Counted from the first letter of the stretch, positions 20,341 to 29,587 are shown. The stretch is DNA of 64,000 nt from Fimbriimonadales bacterium (GCA_026418055.1 JAOACB010000001.1:62001-126000); one strand, 5' to 3'. The notes: generated by a model from the letters alone, not told the origin. Program-made: numbers and translations.

Positions 20341-23300
20341 TGCGACGACTCCTTCGTCTCGGCCATCTTCTGGAGCGCGGCGTACCTCGAACGAGCATCG
20401 GTCTCCGCCTGTGCCAGCAGAACGGCGGCCACGTCCGGGTTGCTCTGCGCGAGCATGCGGTAGCGAGTCTCGTTGTAAGCGTAGTCCTTGTAGGGTATCG
20501 AGGGCGGCTTGCTGTCGATCTGCAACGGGTTCTTGCCCTCCGCGGCCAGGGCGGGGTTGTACCTGTACAGCGGCCAGTGGCCGCACTCGACCGCCAACCT
20601 CTGCTGGTCCAGGCCCTTGCGCATGTCGATGCCGTGCGCGATGCAGTGCGCGTACGCGATGATCAGCGACGGTCCGTCGTAGGCCTCGGCCTCCAGGAAC
20701 GCCCGCAGGGTTTGCGCGTCGCTGGCACCCATCGCGACCTGAGCGACGTACACGTTGCCGTACTGCATCGCCATGCGCCCGAGGTCCTTCTTCGCCGCCG
20801 GCTTGCCGCCAGCGGCGAACTTGGCCACCGCCCCGCGGCTGGTCGACTTCGAGGCCTGGCCGCCGGTGTTGCTGTACACCTCGGTGTCGAGCACCAGCAC
20901 GTTGACGTTCCGCCCGCTGGCCAGCACGTGGTCCAGCCCGCCGTACCCGATGTCGTAGGCCCACCCGTCTCCGCCGATGATCCACACGCTGCGGGGAATC
21001 AGGGCGTCCGCCACTTGGAGCAGGTCCTTCTCCTCCGGCGTGACCGCGTTGGCGAGGATCTCCTTCAGCTTGGCTACGTTCTCACGGGCCTCCTCCACCG
21101 CCGGCCTGTCGGCCAAAAGCCGCTCCGCCAGATCGTGCCGGATCCGATCCCGGAGCTTGGCAACCAGCGCCTTCGCGTAGGCGTTCTGGTGGTCGAGGGC
21201 CAGACGCATGCCGTACCCGAACTCGGCGTTGTCCTCGAACAGGGAGTTGCTCCAAGCCGGGCCGCGCCCGTCCTTGTTCGTCGTCCAAGGAGTGGTGGGC
21301 AGGTTGCCGCCGTAGATGGAGGAGCAACCGGTCGCGTTGGCGATCAGCGCGCGGTCGCCGAACAGTTGGCTCACGAGCTTCACGTACGGCGTCTCTCCGC
21401 ACCCGGCGCAGGCTCCGGAGAACTCGAAGAGCGGCGTGAGCAATTGGACGTTCTTGATGGTGTTGAACTTCGGGCTGGAGCCGTTCTTGGGATACTCCGT
21501 GAGCCGGTCGAAGAAGTTCCAAAAGGCGACCTCCCGGTCGTGGATCTCCCGAATCGGCTCCATTTGGAGAGCCTTGCGGCTCACGTTCGCCTTATCCTTG
21601 GCCGGACAGACCTCCACGCAGAGGCCGCAACCGGTGCAGTCCTCCACGGAGAGTTGCAGGGTGAATCGCCTGTCGGAGTACTCGCGCCACTTCGCCGGCG
21701 CCGACCGGAATCCCTCGGGCGCGCCCGCCAGCTCCGCCTCGGGATAGATCTTGGTGCGGATCACGGAATGGGGGCAGACCAGCGAGCACTTTCCGCACTG
21801 GATGCAGAGGTTCTCGTCCCAGACCGGCGCCTCGAGGGCGATGTTGCGCTTCTCCCATTTGGCCGTGCCGGTTGGGAACGTGCCGTCGACGGGCATCTTG
21901 CTCACCGGGAGGGCGTCACCGCGCCCAGCGATCAGCTCTGTGGTCACGGTCCGCACGAACTCGGGGGCGTCCTCGGAGACCGCCAAGGCCTTGCGCGGCT
22001 TGCCGGTGACGCTCTGGGGCACCCGCACCTCGTGGATGTGGTCCAGAGCCATGTCCACCGCCGCGAAGTTCTGCCGCACGACCGCCTCGCCGCGTCTTCC
22101 GTACGTCTTCTGAATCGCCTCTCGGATCTTCTGGATCGCCTCGTCTCGGGGCAGGACGCCGCTGAGCGCGAAGAAGGCGACCTGCATGATGGTGTTGATC
22201 CTGGACCCCATGTTGGTCTTGCGGGCCACCTCGTAGGCGTCGACCGTGAAGAACCTGAGCCTCTTCTCCAGGATCTGTCTCTGCACGTCCTCGGGCAGCT
22301 CGTCCCACACGCGGTCCGCCGGGATCGGGCTGTTCAGCAGGAAGGTCGCCCCAACCCGGGCGATGTCCAGAACCGGGTAGCGTTCGACGAGACCGAACTG
22401 GTGCACGGCGACGAAGTCCGCCTTCTGCAACAGGTACGTGCTCTTGATCTTCCGCGGGCCGAAGCGCAGGTGCGAAACCGTCACCGATCCGGACTTCTTC
22501 GAGTCGTACACGAAGTAGCCTTGCGCGAAGTTGTCGGTCTCCTCGCCGATGATCTTGATGGAGTTCTTGTTGGCTCCCACCGTGCCGTCCGAGCCCAAGC
22601 CCCAGAAGACGGCCTTGACCACGTCGTCCGGCTCGGTCACCCAGCTGCTGTCGTAGTCGATGCTGGTGTTGGCCACGTCGTCGACGATTCCGACGGTGAA
22701 GTGGTTCTTCGGTTGCGGCTTGGCCAGCTCGTCGAACACTCCCTTGACCATCGCCGGGGTGAACTCCTTCGACCCCAACCCGTAGCGGCCACCCACGACC
22801 CTGGGCAATCCCTGGAAGGGCGCCGTGCCATCCACCACGGCCTCCAAAACGGCCGCGGCGACGTCTTGGTAGAGCGGCTCGCCGTTGGCACCCGGCTCCT
22901 TGGTGCGGTCGAGCACCGCGACGCGTTTCACCGTGGGAGGCATCGCCGCGATGAGGTCGCGCCCAGAGAACGGTCTGAACAGCCGAACCTTGATCACCCC
23001 GACCCTCTCGCCCTGCGCGTTGAGGGCTTCGATCGCCTCCTCGGCCGTTTCGGCGCCCGAGCCCATCATCACGAGCACCCTCTCGGCCTCGGGGTCGCCG
23101 AAGTACTCGAACAGCGAGTAGCGCCGCCCGGTCACCTCGGCGAAGCGGTCCATGGTTTGCTGAACGATGCCCGGCGCGGCGGCATAGAACGGGTTCACGG
23201 TCTCGCGGCCCTGGAAGTAGACGTCCGGGTTTTGGGCCGTGCCCCTGATCACCGGCCGCTCCGGGTTCAGAGCCCGATCGCGGTGCGCGCGGACGAGATC

Positions 23301-23894
23301 CTCAGGGATCATGGCGCGGATCTCCTCGTCCGTCAGCATCTCGATCTTCTGCACCTCGTGCGAGGTTCGGAAGCCGTCGAACGCATGGATGAAGGGAACC
23401 CTGGCGCGCAAGGTGGCTGCTTGGGCGATCAGCGCGAAGTCGTGGGCTTCCTGCACCGAGTTGCTGAGCAGAATCGCGAAACCCGTCGAGCGGGCCGCCA
23501 TGATGTCGGAGTGGTCCCCGAAGATCGACAGACCTTGGGCGGCGATCGCCCTCGCCGAGACGTGGAACACCGTGCTCGTCAGCTCGCCGGCGATCTTGAA
23601 CATGTTGGGGATCATCAGCAACAGGCCCTGGCTGGCGGTGAAGGTCGTCGTCAGCGAGCCAGCCTGCAGCGAGCCGTGCACCGCGCCGGCGGCGCCACCC
23701 TCCGACTGCATCTCCTGCACCAGCGGCACGACGCCGAACAAGTTCGGCTTGCCGGCGGCCGACCACTGGTCCGCCAGTTCGGCCATCGTCGAGGAGGGCG
23801 TGATGGGATAGATGGCGATGACTTCGTTGGTCTTGTAGGCAACGGTGGCGGCGGCTTCGTTGCCGTCGATCGTGATGGGGTTTTTCATGGTCAT
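20337..23894 (-). CDS. nifJ: Pyruvate:ferredoxin (flavodoxin) oxidoreductase
   Basis: 1185 residues, the fused single-chain PFOR. It decarboxylates pyruvate to acetyl-CoA and reduces ferredoxin or flavodoxin. Domain order: pyrimidine-binding domain I (start [16 protein letters not shown]), CoA-site region, a 2x[4Fe-4S] domain with [12 protein letters not shown] (about 695) and [12 protein letters not shown] (about 755), then the thiamine diphosphate domain with the medial-cluster cysteines beginning [13 protein letters not shown] (about 828) and the ThDP/Mg motif [13 protein letters not shown] (about 970-980) followed by [11 protein letters not shown]. All cluster cysteines expected for PFOR are present. 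It indicates low-potential electron metabolism. Start ATG 23894; a second in-frame ATG follows at 23888. Coupled to the DHOD-like gene. Confidence 0.96.
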   Translation of the reverse strand: MTMKNPITIDGNEAAATVAYKTNEVIAIYPITPSSTMAELADQWSAAGKPNLFGVVPLVQEMQSEGGAAGAVHGSLQAGSLTTTFTASQGLLLMIPNMFKIAGELTSTVFHVSARAIAAQGLSIFGDHSDIMAARSTGFAILLSNSVQEAHDFALIAQAATLRARVPFIHAFDGFRTSHEVQKIEMLTDEEIRAMIPEDLVRAHRDRALNPERPVIRGTAQNPDVYFQGRETVNPFYAAAPGIVQQTMDRFAEVTGRRYSLFEYFGDPEAERVLVMMGSGAETAEEAIEALNAQGERVGVIKVRLFRPFSGRDLIAAMPPTVKRVAVLDRTKEPGANGEPLYQDVAAAVLEAVVDGTAPFQGLPRVVGGRYGLGSKEFTPAMVKGVFDELAKPQPKNHFTVGIVDDVANTSIDYDSSWVTEPDDVVKAVFWGLGSDGTVGANKNSIKIIGEETDNFAQGYFVYDSKKSGSVTVSHLRFGPRKIKSTYLLQKADFVAVHQFGLVERYPVLDIARVGATFLLNSPIPADRVWDELPEDVQRQILEKRLRFFTVDAYEVARKTNMGSRINTIMQVAFFALSGVLPRDEAIQKIREAIQKTYGRRGEAVVRQNFAAVDMALDHIHEVRVPQSVTGKPRKALAVSEDAPEFVRTVTTELIAGRGDALPVSKMPVDGTFPTGTAKWEKRNIALEAPVWDENLCIQCGKCSLVCPHSVIRTKIYPEAELAGAPEGFRSAPAKWREYSDRRFTLQLSVEDCTGCGLCVEVCPAKDKANVSRKALQMEPIREIHDREVAFWNFFDRLTEYPKNGSSPKFNTIKNVQLLTPLFEFSGACAGCGETPYVKLVSQLFGDRALIANATGCSSIYGGNLPTTPWTTNKDGRGPAWSNSLFEDNAEFGYGMRLALDHQNAYAKALVAKLRDRIRHDLAERLLADRPAVEEARENVAKLKEILANAVTPEEKDLLQVADALIPRSVWIIGGDGWAYDIGYGGLDHVLASGRNVNVLVLDTEVYSNTGGQASKSTSRGAVAKFAAGGKPAAKKDLGRMAMQYGNVYVAQVAMGASDAQTLRAFLEAEAYDGPSLIIAYAHCIAHGIDMRKGLDQQRLAVECGHWPLYRYNPALAAEGKNPLQIDSKPPSIPYKDYAYNETRYRMLAQSNPDVAAVLLAQAETDARSRYAALQKMAETKESSQ

Positions 23895-24171
23895 GGCAGT
23901 TCCATTCGATCAGAGTCGGAGTGTCGGTCGGTGGATGTCGGTGCTTGCAAGGGAACGCACCCGGCTCGCCGCGAACGGGTGTTCCCCAGGGATCGGTCTC
24001 GCCAAGAGGCCGCACGCATCGCTCCGCCGCCCAATGGACCTTCGGCGGACGGTCGATCGTCTCCAAGCGGCAGGACGACCATCGTGAGGCCCTCAGTTTA
24101 CACACTCAATAGGTCCAAATGCCCGGTGCTTCGGTTTTTGAACAGATTCGGGCAATTCTGGTAGCTTCGTC
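23895..24171. other. Divergent intergenic region nifJ / ilvA
   Basis: 277 bases without a supported gene. It should hold the nifJ promoter; I see no convincing operator or riboswitch. The only clear element is the ilvA -10 box at the right end. Confidence 0.4.
24162..24167 (+). promoter_or_regulatory. -10 box of ilvA (leaderless)
   Basis: TAGCTT, seven bases before ATG 24175 and four before the alternative GTG 24172. The spacing favours ATG 24175 as the true start of a leaderless mRNA. Confidence 0.45.
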
Positions 24172-25680
24172 GTGATGCTGCAGAGCTACCTCCGGCGGAT
24201 TCTCCTGGCGAAGGTGTACGACGTGGCGGCGGAGACGCCCTGCGAGCTCGCACCGGTGCTCAGCCGCAGACTGGGTTGCGAGGTTTGGCTGAAGCGAGAG
24301 GACCAGCAGTGCGTCTTCTCGTTCAAGCTGCGGGGGGCCTACAACAAGATGGCCTTGCTCCCCGATGAGGCTCTGGCGAAAGGCGTTGTGGCGGCCTCGG
24401 CCGGCAACCACGCTCAGGGGGTCGCTCTGGCGGCGCGGCGGCTGGGAGCTTCCGCGACGATCGTGATGCCTGCGACCACTCCCCGCATCAAGGTCGACGC
24501 GGTTCGGCGCCACGGGGCGGAGGTGGTTCTGTACGGCGACAACTACGACGCCGCCTACGAGAAGGCCCGCGGCCTGGCCGAATCGGGCGGCATGACGTTC
24601 ATCCACCCCTACGACGACCCCGACGTGATCGCAGGGCAGGGCACGATCGGGCTGGAGATGATCCGCCAGATCCCCCAGCCTTTGGACGCGGTGTTCGTGC
24701 CCGTGGGCGGCGGCGGGCTGATCGCCGGGGTCGGAGTGTGCTACCGGCTGCTCCATCCCGAGACGAGGGTGGTCGGCGTCGAGCCGGAGGATGCGGATGC
24801 CATGGCTCGCAGCCTCCGCGCCAAGCGCCGGGTGAGGCTCGAGAGGGTGGGGCGGTTCGCGGACGGAGTCGCCGTGCGGCAGGTCGGCGAAGAGACGTTC
24901 CGGCTGGCTCGGCAGGTCGTGGACGAAGTGGTCGTCGTGTCCAACGACGAGATCTGCGCGGCGATCAAGGATCTTTTCGAGGACCGGCGTTGCGTGCTGG
25001 AGCCGGCAGGCGCCTTAGCCTACGCCGGTTTGAAGCGATGCGTGCAGCGCCGGTCGAGCCGCGGGGGCAGATTCGCCGCCATCGCCAGCGGAGCGAACAT
25101 CAACTTCGATTCGCTGCGGCACGTGTCCGAGCGCGCCGAGATCGGCGAGCGGCGGGAGACGGTGTTCGCCGCCACCATCCCCGAGCGGCCAGGAAGCTTC
25201 CGCGAGTTCTGCGAGACCATCGGGCCGCACGAGATCACGGAGTTCAACTATCGCTACAATCCCGGCCCGGACGCCCACATCTACGTGGGCCTGCGCACGG
25301 CCAACCCCACCGAGGTGGCGACCCTGTTCGCAAAGCTGCGGCAGAAGGGCTACCAGGTGATCGACCTGACGGACGACGAGGTGGCCAAGCTGCACGTGCG
25401 GCACATGGTGGGAGGCCGGGCCAGGGCGAAGCACGAGCGCCTGTTCGCGTTCGTGTTCCCCGAGCGGCCGGGAGCCTTGCTGGAGTTTCTGCGTCGGCTC
25501 GAGCACCCGTGGAACATCAGCCTGTTCCACTACCGGAACCACGGCTCCGACTATGGAAGGGTGCTGGCGGGCATCCAGGTGCCTCCGTCGGACCGCGGCA
25601 AGCTGAGGGCGTTCCTGCGCGACTCCGGATTGGAGTGGACCGAAGAGACGAACAACCCGGCTTGCAGGCTGTTCCTCTAG
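24172..25680 (+). CDS. ilvA: Threonine ammonia-lyase, biosynthetic type
   Basis: Deaminates threonine to 2-oxobutanoate, the first step toward isoleucine. 502 residues (501 if ATG 24175 is used). PLP lysine K52 in CVFSFKLRGAYNK, the serine/threonine-dehydratase AASAGNHAQGVA, the phosphate loop VPVGGGGLIAGVG, then two ACT-like regulatory domains (about 325-410 FAATIPERPGSFREF and 420-500 FAFVFPERPGALLEF). The double ACT-like tail is the form known to be feedback-controlled by isoleucine and valine. The stop overlaps the convergent PAP2 stop. No Shine-Dalgarno sequence is present. Confidence 0.94.
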   Translation: MMLQSYLRRILLAKVYDVAAETPCELAPVLSRRLGCEVWLKREDQQCVFSFKLRGAYNKMALLPDEALAKGVVAASAGNHAQGVALAARRLGASATIVMPATTPRIKVDAVRRHGAEVVLYGDNYDAAYEKARGLAESGGMTFIHPYDDPDVIAGQGTIGLEMIRQIPQPLDAVFVPVGGGGLIAGVGVCYRLLHPETRVVGVEPEDADAMARSLRAKRRVRLERVGRFADGVAVRQVGEETFRLARQVVDEVVVVSNDEICAAIKDLFEDRRCVLEPAGALAYAGLKRCVQRRSSRGGRFAAIASGANINFDSLRHVSERAEIGERRETVFAATIPERPGSFREFCETIGPHEITEFNYRYNPGPDAHIYVGLRTANPTEVATLFAKLRQKGYQVIDLTDDEVAKLHVRHMVGGRARAKHERLFAFVFPERPGALLEFLRRLEHPWNISLFHYRNHGSDYGRVLAGIQVPPSDRGKLRAFLRDSGLEWTEETNNPACRLFL

Positions 25681-26237
25681 TCCGCTCTGGCTCCCGCCGC
25701 GCCAACGGTGCGGCGTCGGCTATCCGCCAACCAGGCGAAACAGGCTCCGACCGCGGATCCCAAAGCCGCCGCCGCGAGAACGTCGCTGGGCCAGTGCACA
25801 CCGCGGTAGATTCGGCTGACCGCCACGGCTCCTGCCCACAGCACGAGCAGCCAGCTCCATCGGAATTTGCCCCGCAGCATCAGCCAAGCGAACACCGCGA
25901 GGGCGAAGCTCGTCACCGTGTGGCCGCTGGGGAAGCTCGCGTACTGGAACGGCTCCTGAGGCTGGCTCCAAGCCAGCAGGCTGGGCCGCTCCCGACCGAA
26001 CAGATCCTTCAGAAGGGAATTCAGCAGGCCGGAGACGGCGAAGGCTCCGAGCAGATGGCGCCAGTAGGGGCGTGCGGCCGGGAACCTCCAAAGGGAAGCC
26101 GCCACCGCCAGTAGCTGCACCTGGCCCAAGCCGGTGTAGCTGAGCGCCAGAAACACGGGGTCCAGCCAAGGATGGCGCCATGCGAGGTGCACGGTCCGAA
26201 ACAGTTCCAGATCCGCTTGGCGCACGAGTTCCAGCAA
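25677..26237 (-). CDS. PAP2-family membrane phosphatase
   Basis: 186 residues with several transmembrane helices and the three acid phosphatase motifs: KDLFGRERP (KX6RP), FPSGHT (PSGH) and SRIYRGVHWPSD (SRX5HX3D). Such enzymes dephosphorylate undecaprenyl pyrophosphate, phosphatidic acid or phosphatidylglycerol phosphate; substrate cannot be chosen here. Start is TTG 26237, seven bases downstream of TAAACT (26245-26250); the TAA of that box is the stop of the upstream DUF4349 lipoprotein gene. The catalytic motifs face the outer side of the membrane in this family. Confidence 0.9.
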   Translation of the reverse strand: MLELVRQADLELFRTVHLAWRHPWLDPVFLALSYTGLGQVQLLAVAASLWRFPAARPYWRHLLGAFAVSGLLNSLLKDLFGRERPSLLAWSQPQEPFQYASFPSGHTVTSFALAVFAWLMLRGKFRWSWLLVLWAGAVAVSRIYRGVHWPSDVLAAAALGSAVGACFAWLADSRRRTVGAAGARAD

Positions 26238-26244
26238 CCCGAGG

Positions 26245-26250
26245 AGTTTA
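26245..26250 (-). promoter_or_regulatory. -10 box of the PAP2 gene (leaderless, TTG start)
   Basis: Minus-strand TAAACT seven bases before TTG 26237. It overlaps the stop codon of the DUF4349 lipoprotein gene. Confidence 0.4.
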
Positions 26251-27099
26251 CTGGCTCTCGGCGTCGGACGGTCCGGTCTGAGGCGGAGGCGGTGGAGGCG
26301 TGCGACCGCGGCGCCTGGACCACCGCACCAGCAGCACGACCGGCACCCAGAGCACCGCGAACACCACGACGAGGATGGCCAGGTGGACCAACCAGCGCAA
26401 AACCGCGAAGAGCGCGTTCCAAGCGCCGACCCATGCCTCCATCACCCATCCGCGCTGGGCCCCGAGACCGAGCGGCGTCCGTTGCCGGAAGGTGGCCGCA
26501 ATGGTGGACATGTCCGCCTGGTTCCGCAGAACCTTGAGCTGCCCATCGAGGCTTTCGATCTGCTGCCGAACCTCGCCGAGCCGCGAGCGGACTTGGAGGA
26601 CGTCTTGGACTGACCTCGCTTGGCCCAACAGCTCCAGGTACTGTCTCTCTTCGGCTCGAAGAACCTTGAGACGGGCCTCCAAGTCGGTGGCCTGGAGCGT
26701 GACGTCCTCGCTCTCGATCCGCTCGTACTCGCGATCGCCGAGTTGCTTGAGTCGGTCGATGGTCGCATCGAACCTGGGTTCGGGAACGCGCAGCACCGCC
26801 TCGGCAGAGGGAGAGTCCGATTCCCAGTTGAACACCCCGCCCGACTCCAAGTAGCCTCCCTGCTCCTTCGCGATTCTGCGGGCCGACTCGAGCGCCTTTT
26901 CCGCATCGTCCACCCGGATCGTGAGGTTCGCCTTGCGGATGACGACGCGCGGCACCGCGGCCGACCCTTCGGCGGAATCCCGGGGCGGGGGTGGGGCTGG
27001 AGCCACCCCCGTGGATGCGGATGGCGAGTCCGACCCAGACCCACACCCGATCAGCAACAGACCGATCGCCAGCAACAGCCACCGCGCCACCATCCGCAT
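26248..27099 (-). CDS. DUF4349 lipoprotein
   Basis: 283 residues. The N-terminus is a lipoprotein signal (MRMVARWLLLAIGLLLIGC, lipobox LIGC), so the protein is anchored outside the cytoplasmic membrane. A DUF4349 domain follows (VIRKANLTIRVDDAEKAL, EQGGYLES, LRVPEPRFDATIDRLKQLG, then a long coiled coil around EARLKVLRAEERQYLELLGQA), a C-terminal transmembrane helix (LVHLAILVVVFAVLWVPVVL) and a proline-rich tail. The topology thus has an outer helical hairpin between two membrane anchors. It is a shorter relative of the sensor half of the anti-sigma protein just upstream. Start ATG 27099 has AAGAGG just before it; the longer in-frame extension lacks support. Confidence 0.85.
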   Translation of the reverse strand: MRMVARWLLLAIGLLLIGCGSGSDSPSASTGVAPAPPPPRDSAEGSAAVPRVVIRKANLTIRVDDAEKALESARRIAKEQGGYLESGGVFNWESDSPSAEAVLRVPEPRFDATIDRLKQLGDREYERIESEDVTLQATDLEARLKVLRAEERQYLELLGQARSVQDVLQVRSRLGEVRQQIESLDGQLKVLRNQADMSTIAATFRQRTPLGLGAQRGWVMEAWVGAWNALFAVLRWLVHLAILVVVFAVLWVPVVLLVRWSRRRGRTPPPPPPQTGPSDAESQ

Positions 27100-27109
27100 C
27101 GCCTCTTCA

Positions 27110-27143
27110 GGGCCGGGCCGGCCCAGAAGGACCGCCCGGCCCC
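27110..27143. terminator. GC hairpin between the two DUF4349 genes
   Basis: Inverted repeat GGGCCGGGC ... GCCCGGCCC in the 65-base gap upstream of the DUF4349 lipoprotein gene. It may attenuate read-through or protect the upstream transcript; no T-tract. Confidence 0.4.
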
Positions 27144-27164
27144 AGCCCGCCTGTTGGCGCCAGC

Positions 27165-28280
27165 TTACATCAGTCGGCGTCGCAGGTAGGCGGCCAACAG
27201 CAGGGCGGGCAGCCAAAGGGGGGCGTAGACCAGCACGAAGATCGCCGCCGATCCCAGCCACCTCATCGTGGCGCCGAGCCCGTTGACGGCATTGGCCCAG
27301 GCTTCCCCGGCCCAGCCTGCACCGGTCGGAGCACCTCCCACCCGCGCGCGCTGCTCGAACGTCGCGCTGATGGTGGCGAGGGCAGACTGCCGCTCGAGCG
27401 TCCTTCGTCGGGCGTCCCGGCTCTCGATCTCTTGGCGCACTTGGTTGAGGCGCTCGCGGACCTGCAGCACCTGGCCGATGGTTCTCGCCTCTCCGAGCAA
27501 CGCCACATACTGCTGCTCCTCAGCCCGCATGACCTTGAGGCGGGCAGCGACGTCCGCGTGCTCCAGGGTCACGTCGTCCGCTGTCGAGTTCTCGGTGAGA
27601 ACCTCTCCCATGGCGCGGAGGCGAGCCATCGCTTCGTCGAATCGGGCCGTCGGCACGCGCAGGGTCGCCGACCCGATCGGGGGCGCCAGCTCGGTGGGTC
27701 TGCTCAGTCCGCTCGCGGCCACGTATCCGCCCAGCGCCCTCGCCAGGTTGTCGGCGGAGCGGAGCGCCTCCGCCGCGTCGGAGACCTTCAGTCGGATGTC
27801 TGCGGTGCGAACGATTCGACGAGCACCGAGCGCCTCCTCCGGAAGATCCGACGAGGCGAGGGCTGGCGCGGCACCCTCTGACCCACGAAGTCTCACGGAT
27901 TCCGCGAGAGCCGTTCCGGGCGCATCGAACGACGCGGAGCCCTCCTTGGAAGCGACCGCGACCGTCTCCAAGCCGGCTGGCCTGGATCCGAGCAACCGAA
28001 GGAGCCCGAACCCCACCACGGCGATGCAGGCCGTCGCAACGGCCCATCTGGGCCACCAAGCCCCTCGGCGCGCCGAGCGGTTCAGGTTCTCCAGAGTGGC
28101 CTCCAAGCCGACGGGCTGCGGATCTGCCGCCAGCCGTCGAACTTCCTCGCCGATCGATTCCATCTCCTCCAACTCGCGACGCAGGGAGGGATCCCCCTCC
28201 AAGGCCGCACGGACGGCGCTCGCCTCCTGTTCCGACAACTCTCGGTCCAGGTAGGCCTTCAGGTTCTCTCGCACGCTCAT
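27165..28280 (-). CDS. Anti-sigma factor with C-terminal DUF4349 sensor
   Basis: 371 residues. The N-terminal 75 residues (MSVRENLKAYLDRELSEQE ... LRRELEEM) look like a zinc-less anti-sigma domain. A transmembrane helix follows (about 78-95, WAVATACIAVVGFGLLRLLG), then a linker and an outer DUF4349 domain (RRIVRTADIRLKVSDAAEAL, LGGYVAASG, ATLRVPTARFDEAMARLRAMG, coiled coil LKVMRAEEQQYVALLGEA) and a second C-terminal membrane helix. The ATG at 28280 overlaps the ECF sigma stop (ATGA), the usual sigma/anti-sigma arrangement. The likely role is to hold the sigma factor at the membrane until the outer domain senses stress; the signal is unknown. Confidence 0.85.
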   Translation of the reverse strand: MSVRENLKAYLDRELSEQEASAVRAALEGDPSLRRELEEMESIGEEVRRLAADPQPVGLEATLENLNRSARRGAWWPRWAVATACIAVVGFGLLRLLGSRPAGLETVAVASKEGSASFDAPGTALAESVRLRGSEGAAPALASSDLPEEALGARRIVRTADIRLKVSDAAEALRSADNLARALGGYVAASGLSRPTELAPPIGSATLRVPTARFDEAMARLRAMGEVLTENSTADDVTLEHADVAARLKVMRAEEQQYVALLGEARTIGQVLQVRERLNQVRQEIESRDARRRTLERQSALATISATFEQRARVGGAPTGAGWAGEAWANAVNGLGATMRWLGSAAIFVLVYAPLWLPALLLAAYLRRRLM

Positions 28281-28792
28281 CGCACCACACCCTTGGCCCG
28301 CAGGGCCCGCTGAAGCTTCTGGAAGGCTTGATGGAGGCGGCTCTTCACGGTTCCGGCAGGTATGCCCAGGACGCGGGCTGCCTCCTCGTAGGTCAGACCC
28401 TCGACCTCGTGCAATAGCACCACCTCGGTGTGCTCGCTCGACAGTCCCCGCAACGCCTCGAGCAGGACGTGCCGATCGATCCACGACGCCTCGCCGCCAT
28501 CCGGGCAGTCCCGCCAGGCAGAGGAGCATGTCCTCGCGCGGACGCTCCGCCTCAGCACCCTTCTGCACTGGTTGTGGGCTATGCCGAAGAGCCAGACCTC
28601 GAACGAGGAATCGCCTCGGAACTTGTGCAGGGCGGCCTGCGCCGCCAGAAACGTCTCTTGGACGACGTCCTTTGCCGCCTCGGCTCCAACCCGGCGCGCG
28701 CAGAACCGATACACGGCGTCGTAATGCCGCCGGACCAAGTCGGCCATCGCCTCCCGATCTCCGCGCGAAGCTCGCTCCACCAACGAATCCAT
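28277..28792 (-). CDS. ECF-family RNA polymerase sigma factor
   Basis: 171 residues with sigma region 2 (LVRRHYDAVYRFCARRVG, AKDVVQETFLAA, SSFEVWLFGIAHNQCRRVLRR) and region 4 (ALRGLSSEHTEVVLLHEVEGLTYEEAARVLG, then GTVKSRLHQAFQKLQRAL). It is coupled to the following anti-sigma gene. The leader contains a seven-base-pair inverted repeat (GCGTGGG TGT CCCACGC, 28806-28822). ATG 28792 is preceded by a purine-rich GAGAGAGAGAAG stretch that can serve as ribosome binding site. Target promoters are unknown, but the operon's own DUF4349 genes are the first candidates. Confidence 0.93.
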   Translation of the reverse strand: MDSLVERASRGDREAMADLVRRHYDAVYRFCARRVGAEAAKDVVQETFLAAQAALHKFRGDSSFEVWLFGIAHNQCRRVLRRSVRARTCSSAWRDCPDGGEASWIDRHVLLEALRGLSSEHTEVVLLHEVEGLTYEEAARVLGIPAGTVKSRLHQAFQKLQRALRAKGVVR

Positions 28793-28859
28793 GCTTCTCT
28801 CTCTCTGCGTGGGTGTCCCACGCGGCGGGTTTCGTTCGAGCCTTTTTCAGGATTTGGTG

Positions 28860-28865
28860 TAGATT
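28860..28865 (+). promoter_or_regulatory. -10 box of rsmG (leaderless)
   Basis: TAGATT, eight bases before ATG 28874, with no Shine-Dalgarno sequence between. Confidence 0.45.
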
Positions 28866-28873
28866 CTCCTGCC

Positions 28874-29557
28874 ATGGATCGGGAGCGGTTCCTCGAAGCC
28901 TGCCGCCGGATTGGTCTGGGACTGACAGAGGAGGGGCTGCTCGCGTTGGAGGGCTTCGAGGACGCCCTGTATCTCGAGAACGAGGTGCGCAACCTCACCC
29001 GAGTGCCGAGAGATCGGTGCTGGGAGCGGCACTTCCTCGACTCGTTGCTGGTCCACAGCGTTCTTCCGGAACGGGCTGTCGCCCTCGACGTCGGCTGCGG
29101 TCCGGGGTTTCCCTGTGTTCCGCTGGCGATCGCCAGGCCCGACACGGAGTGGGTCGGTCTCGACTCTTCAGGGAAGATGATCGGCTTCCTTTCCCGGCAC
29201 CGGCCTCAGAACGTGAAGCCGGTGTGCGATCGAGCCGAGACTTGGGGGGTTCGCGAGCGTTTCGGGTTCGTCACCGGCAGGGCCGTCGCCCCTCTGCCGG
29301 TTCAGCTGGAATTGAGCGCGGCGCCGTGCGCTCTTGGGGGGCTGGTCGTTCCCTTGCGCACGCCGAGCGATTGGGACGCGATCGATCGAACGCCCCACGG
29401 AGACCTGGGACTCGCGCTCGAGAGGGTTCTGCAGGCGGAGTTGCCAGAGACGGGAGCCAAGAGGGTTCTCCCTATCTACCGGAAGGTGCGAGCCACCCCT
29501 CCCGCGTACCCTCGGTCCTGGGCCGAGATGCGCCGCAGGCCGCTCGGCTCGCGCTGA
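28874..29557 (+). CDS. rsmG: 16S rRNA (guanine-N7) methyltransferase RsmG
   Basis: 227 residues. Methylates N7 of G527 in 16S rRNA with S-adenosylmethionine. Motifs: EVRNLTRVPRD, ERHFLDSLLV, the SAM-binding ALDVGCGPGFPCVPLAIA, then WVGLDSSGKMIGFL and VTGRAVAPL. Start ATG 28874 is chosen by homology (FLEACRRIGLGL) and by the TAGATT box eight bases upstream. It lies alone rather than with mnmG or parAB. The next promoter begins seven bases after its stop. Confidence 0.94.
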   Translation: MDRERFLEACRRIGLGLTEEGLLALEGFEDALYLENEVRNLTRVPRDRCWERHFLDSLLVHSVLPERAVALDVGCGPGFPCVPLAIARPDTEWVGLDSSGKMIGFLSRHRPQNVKPVCDRAETWGVRERFGFVTGRAVAPLPVQLELSAAPCALGGLVVPLRTPSDWDAIDRTPHGDLGLALERVLQAELPETGAKRVLPIYRKVRATPPAYPRSWAEMRRRPLGSR

Positions 29558-29563
29558 GGGCCG

Positions 29564-29569
29564 TATAAT
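29564..29569 (+). promoter_or_regulatory. -10 box driving the TPP riboswitch leader
   Basis: Perfect TATAAT seven bases after the rsmG stop, giving a predicted start near 29576, twelve bases before the aptamer. No clear -35 is seen, as for other promoters in the window. Confidence 0.6.
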
Positions 29570-29587
29570 GAGGGCGGCGATAGGCCG

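Noticed and set aside
20280-24164. Very long plus-strand open frame opposite nifJ
   Set aside because: It is the antisense shadow of PFOR: high GC at third positions keeps the frame open, the peptide is rich in Arg/His/Val/Leu without domains, and every known PFOR motif is on the other strand.
26248-27261. Longer start for the DUF4349 lipoprotein
   Set aside because: The extension would bury the lipoprotein signal inside the protein and covers the hairpin at 27110-27143; ATG 27099 has a ribosome binding site.
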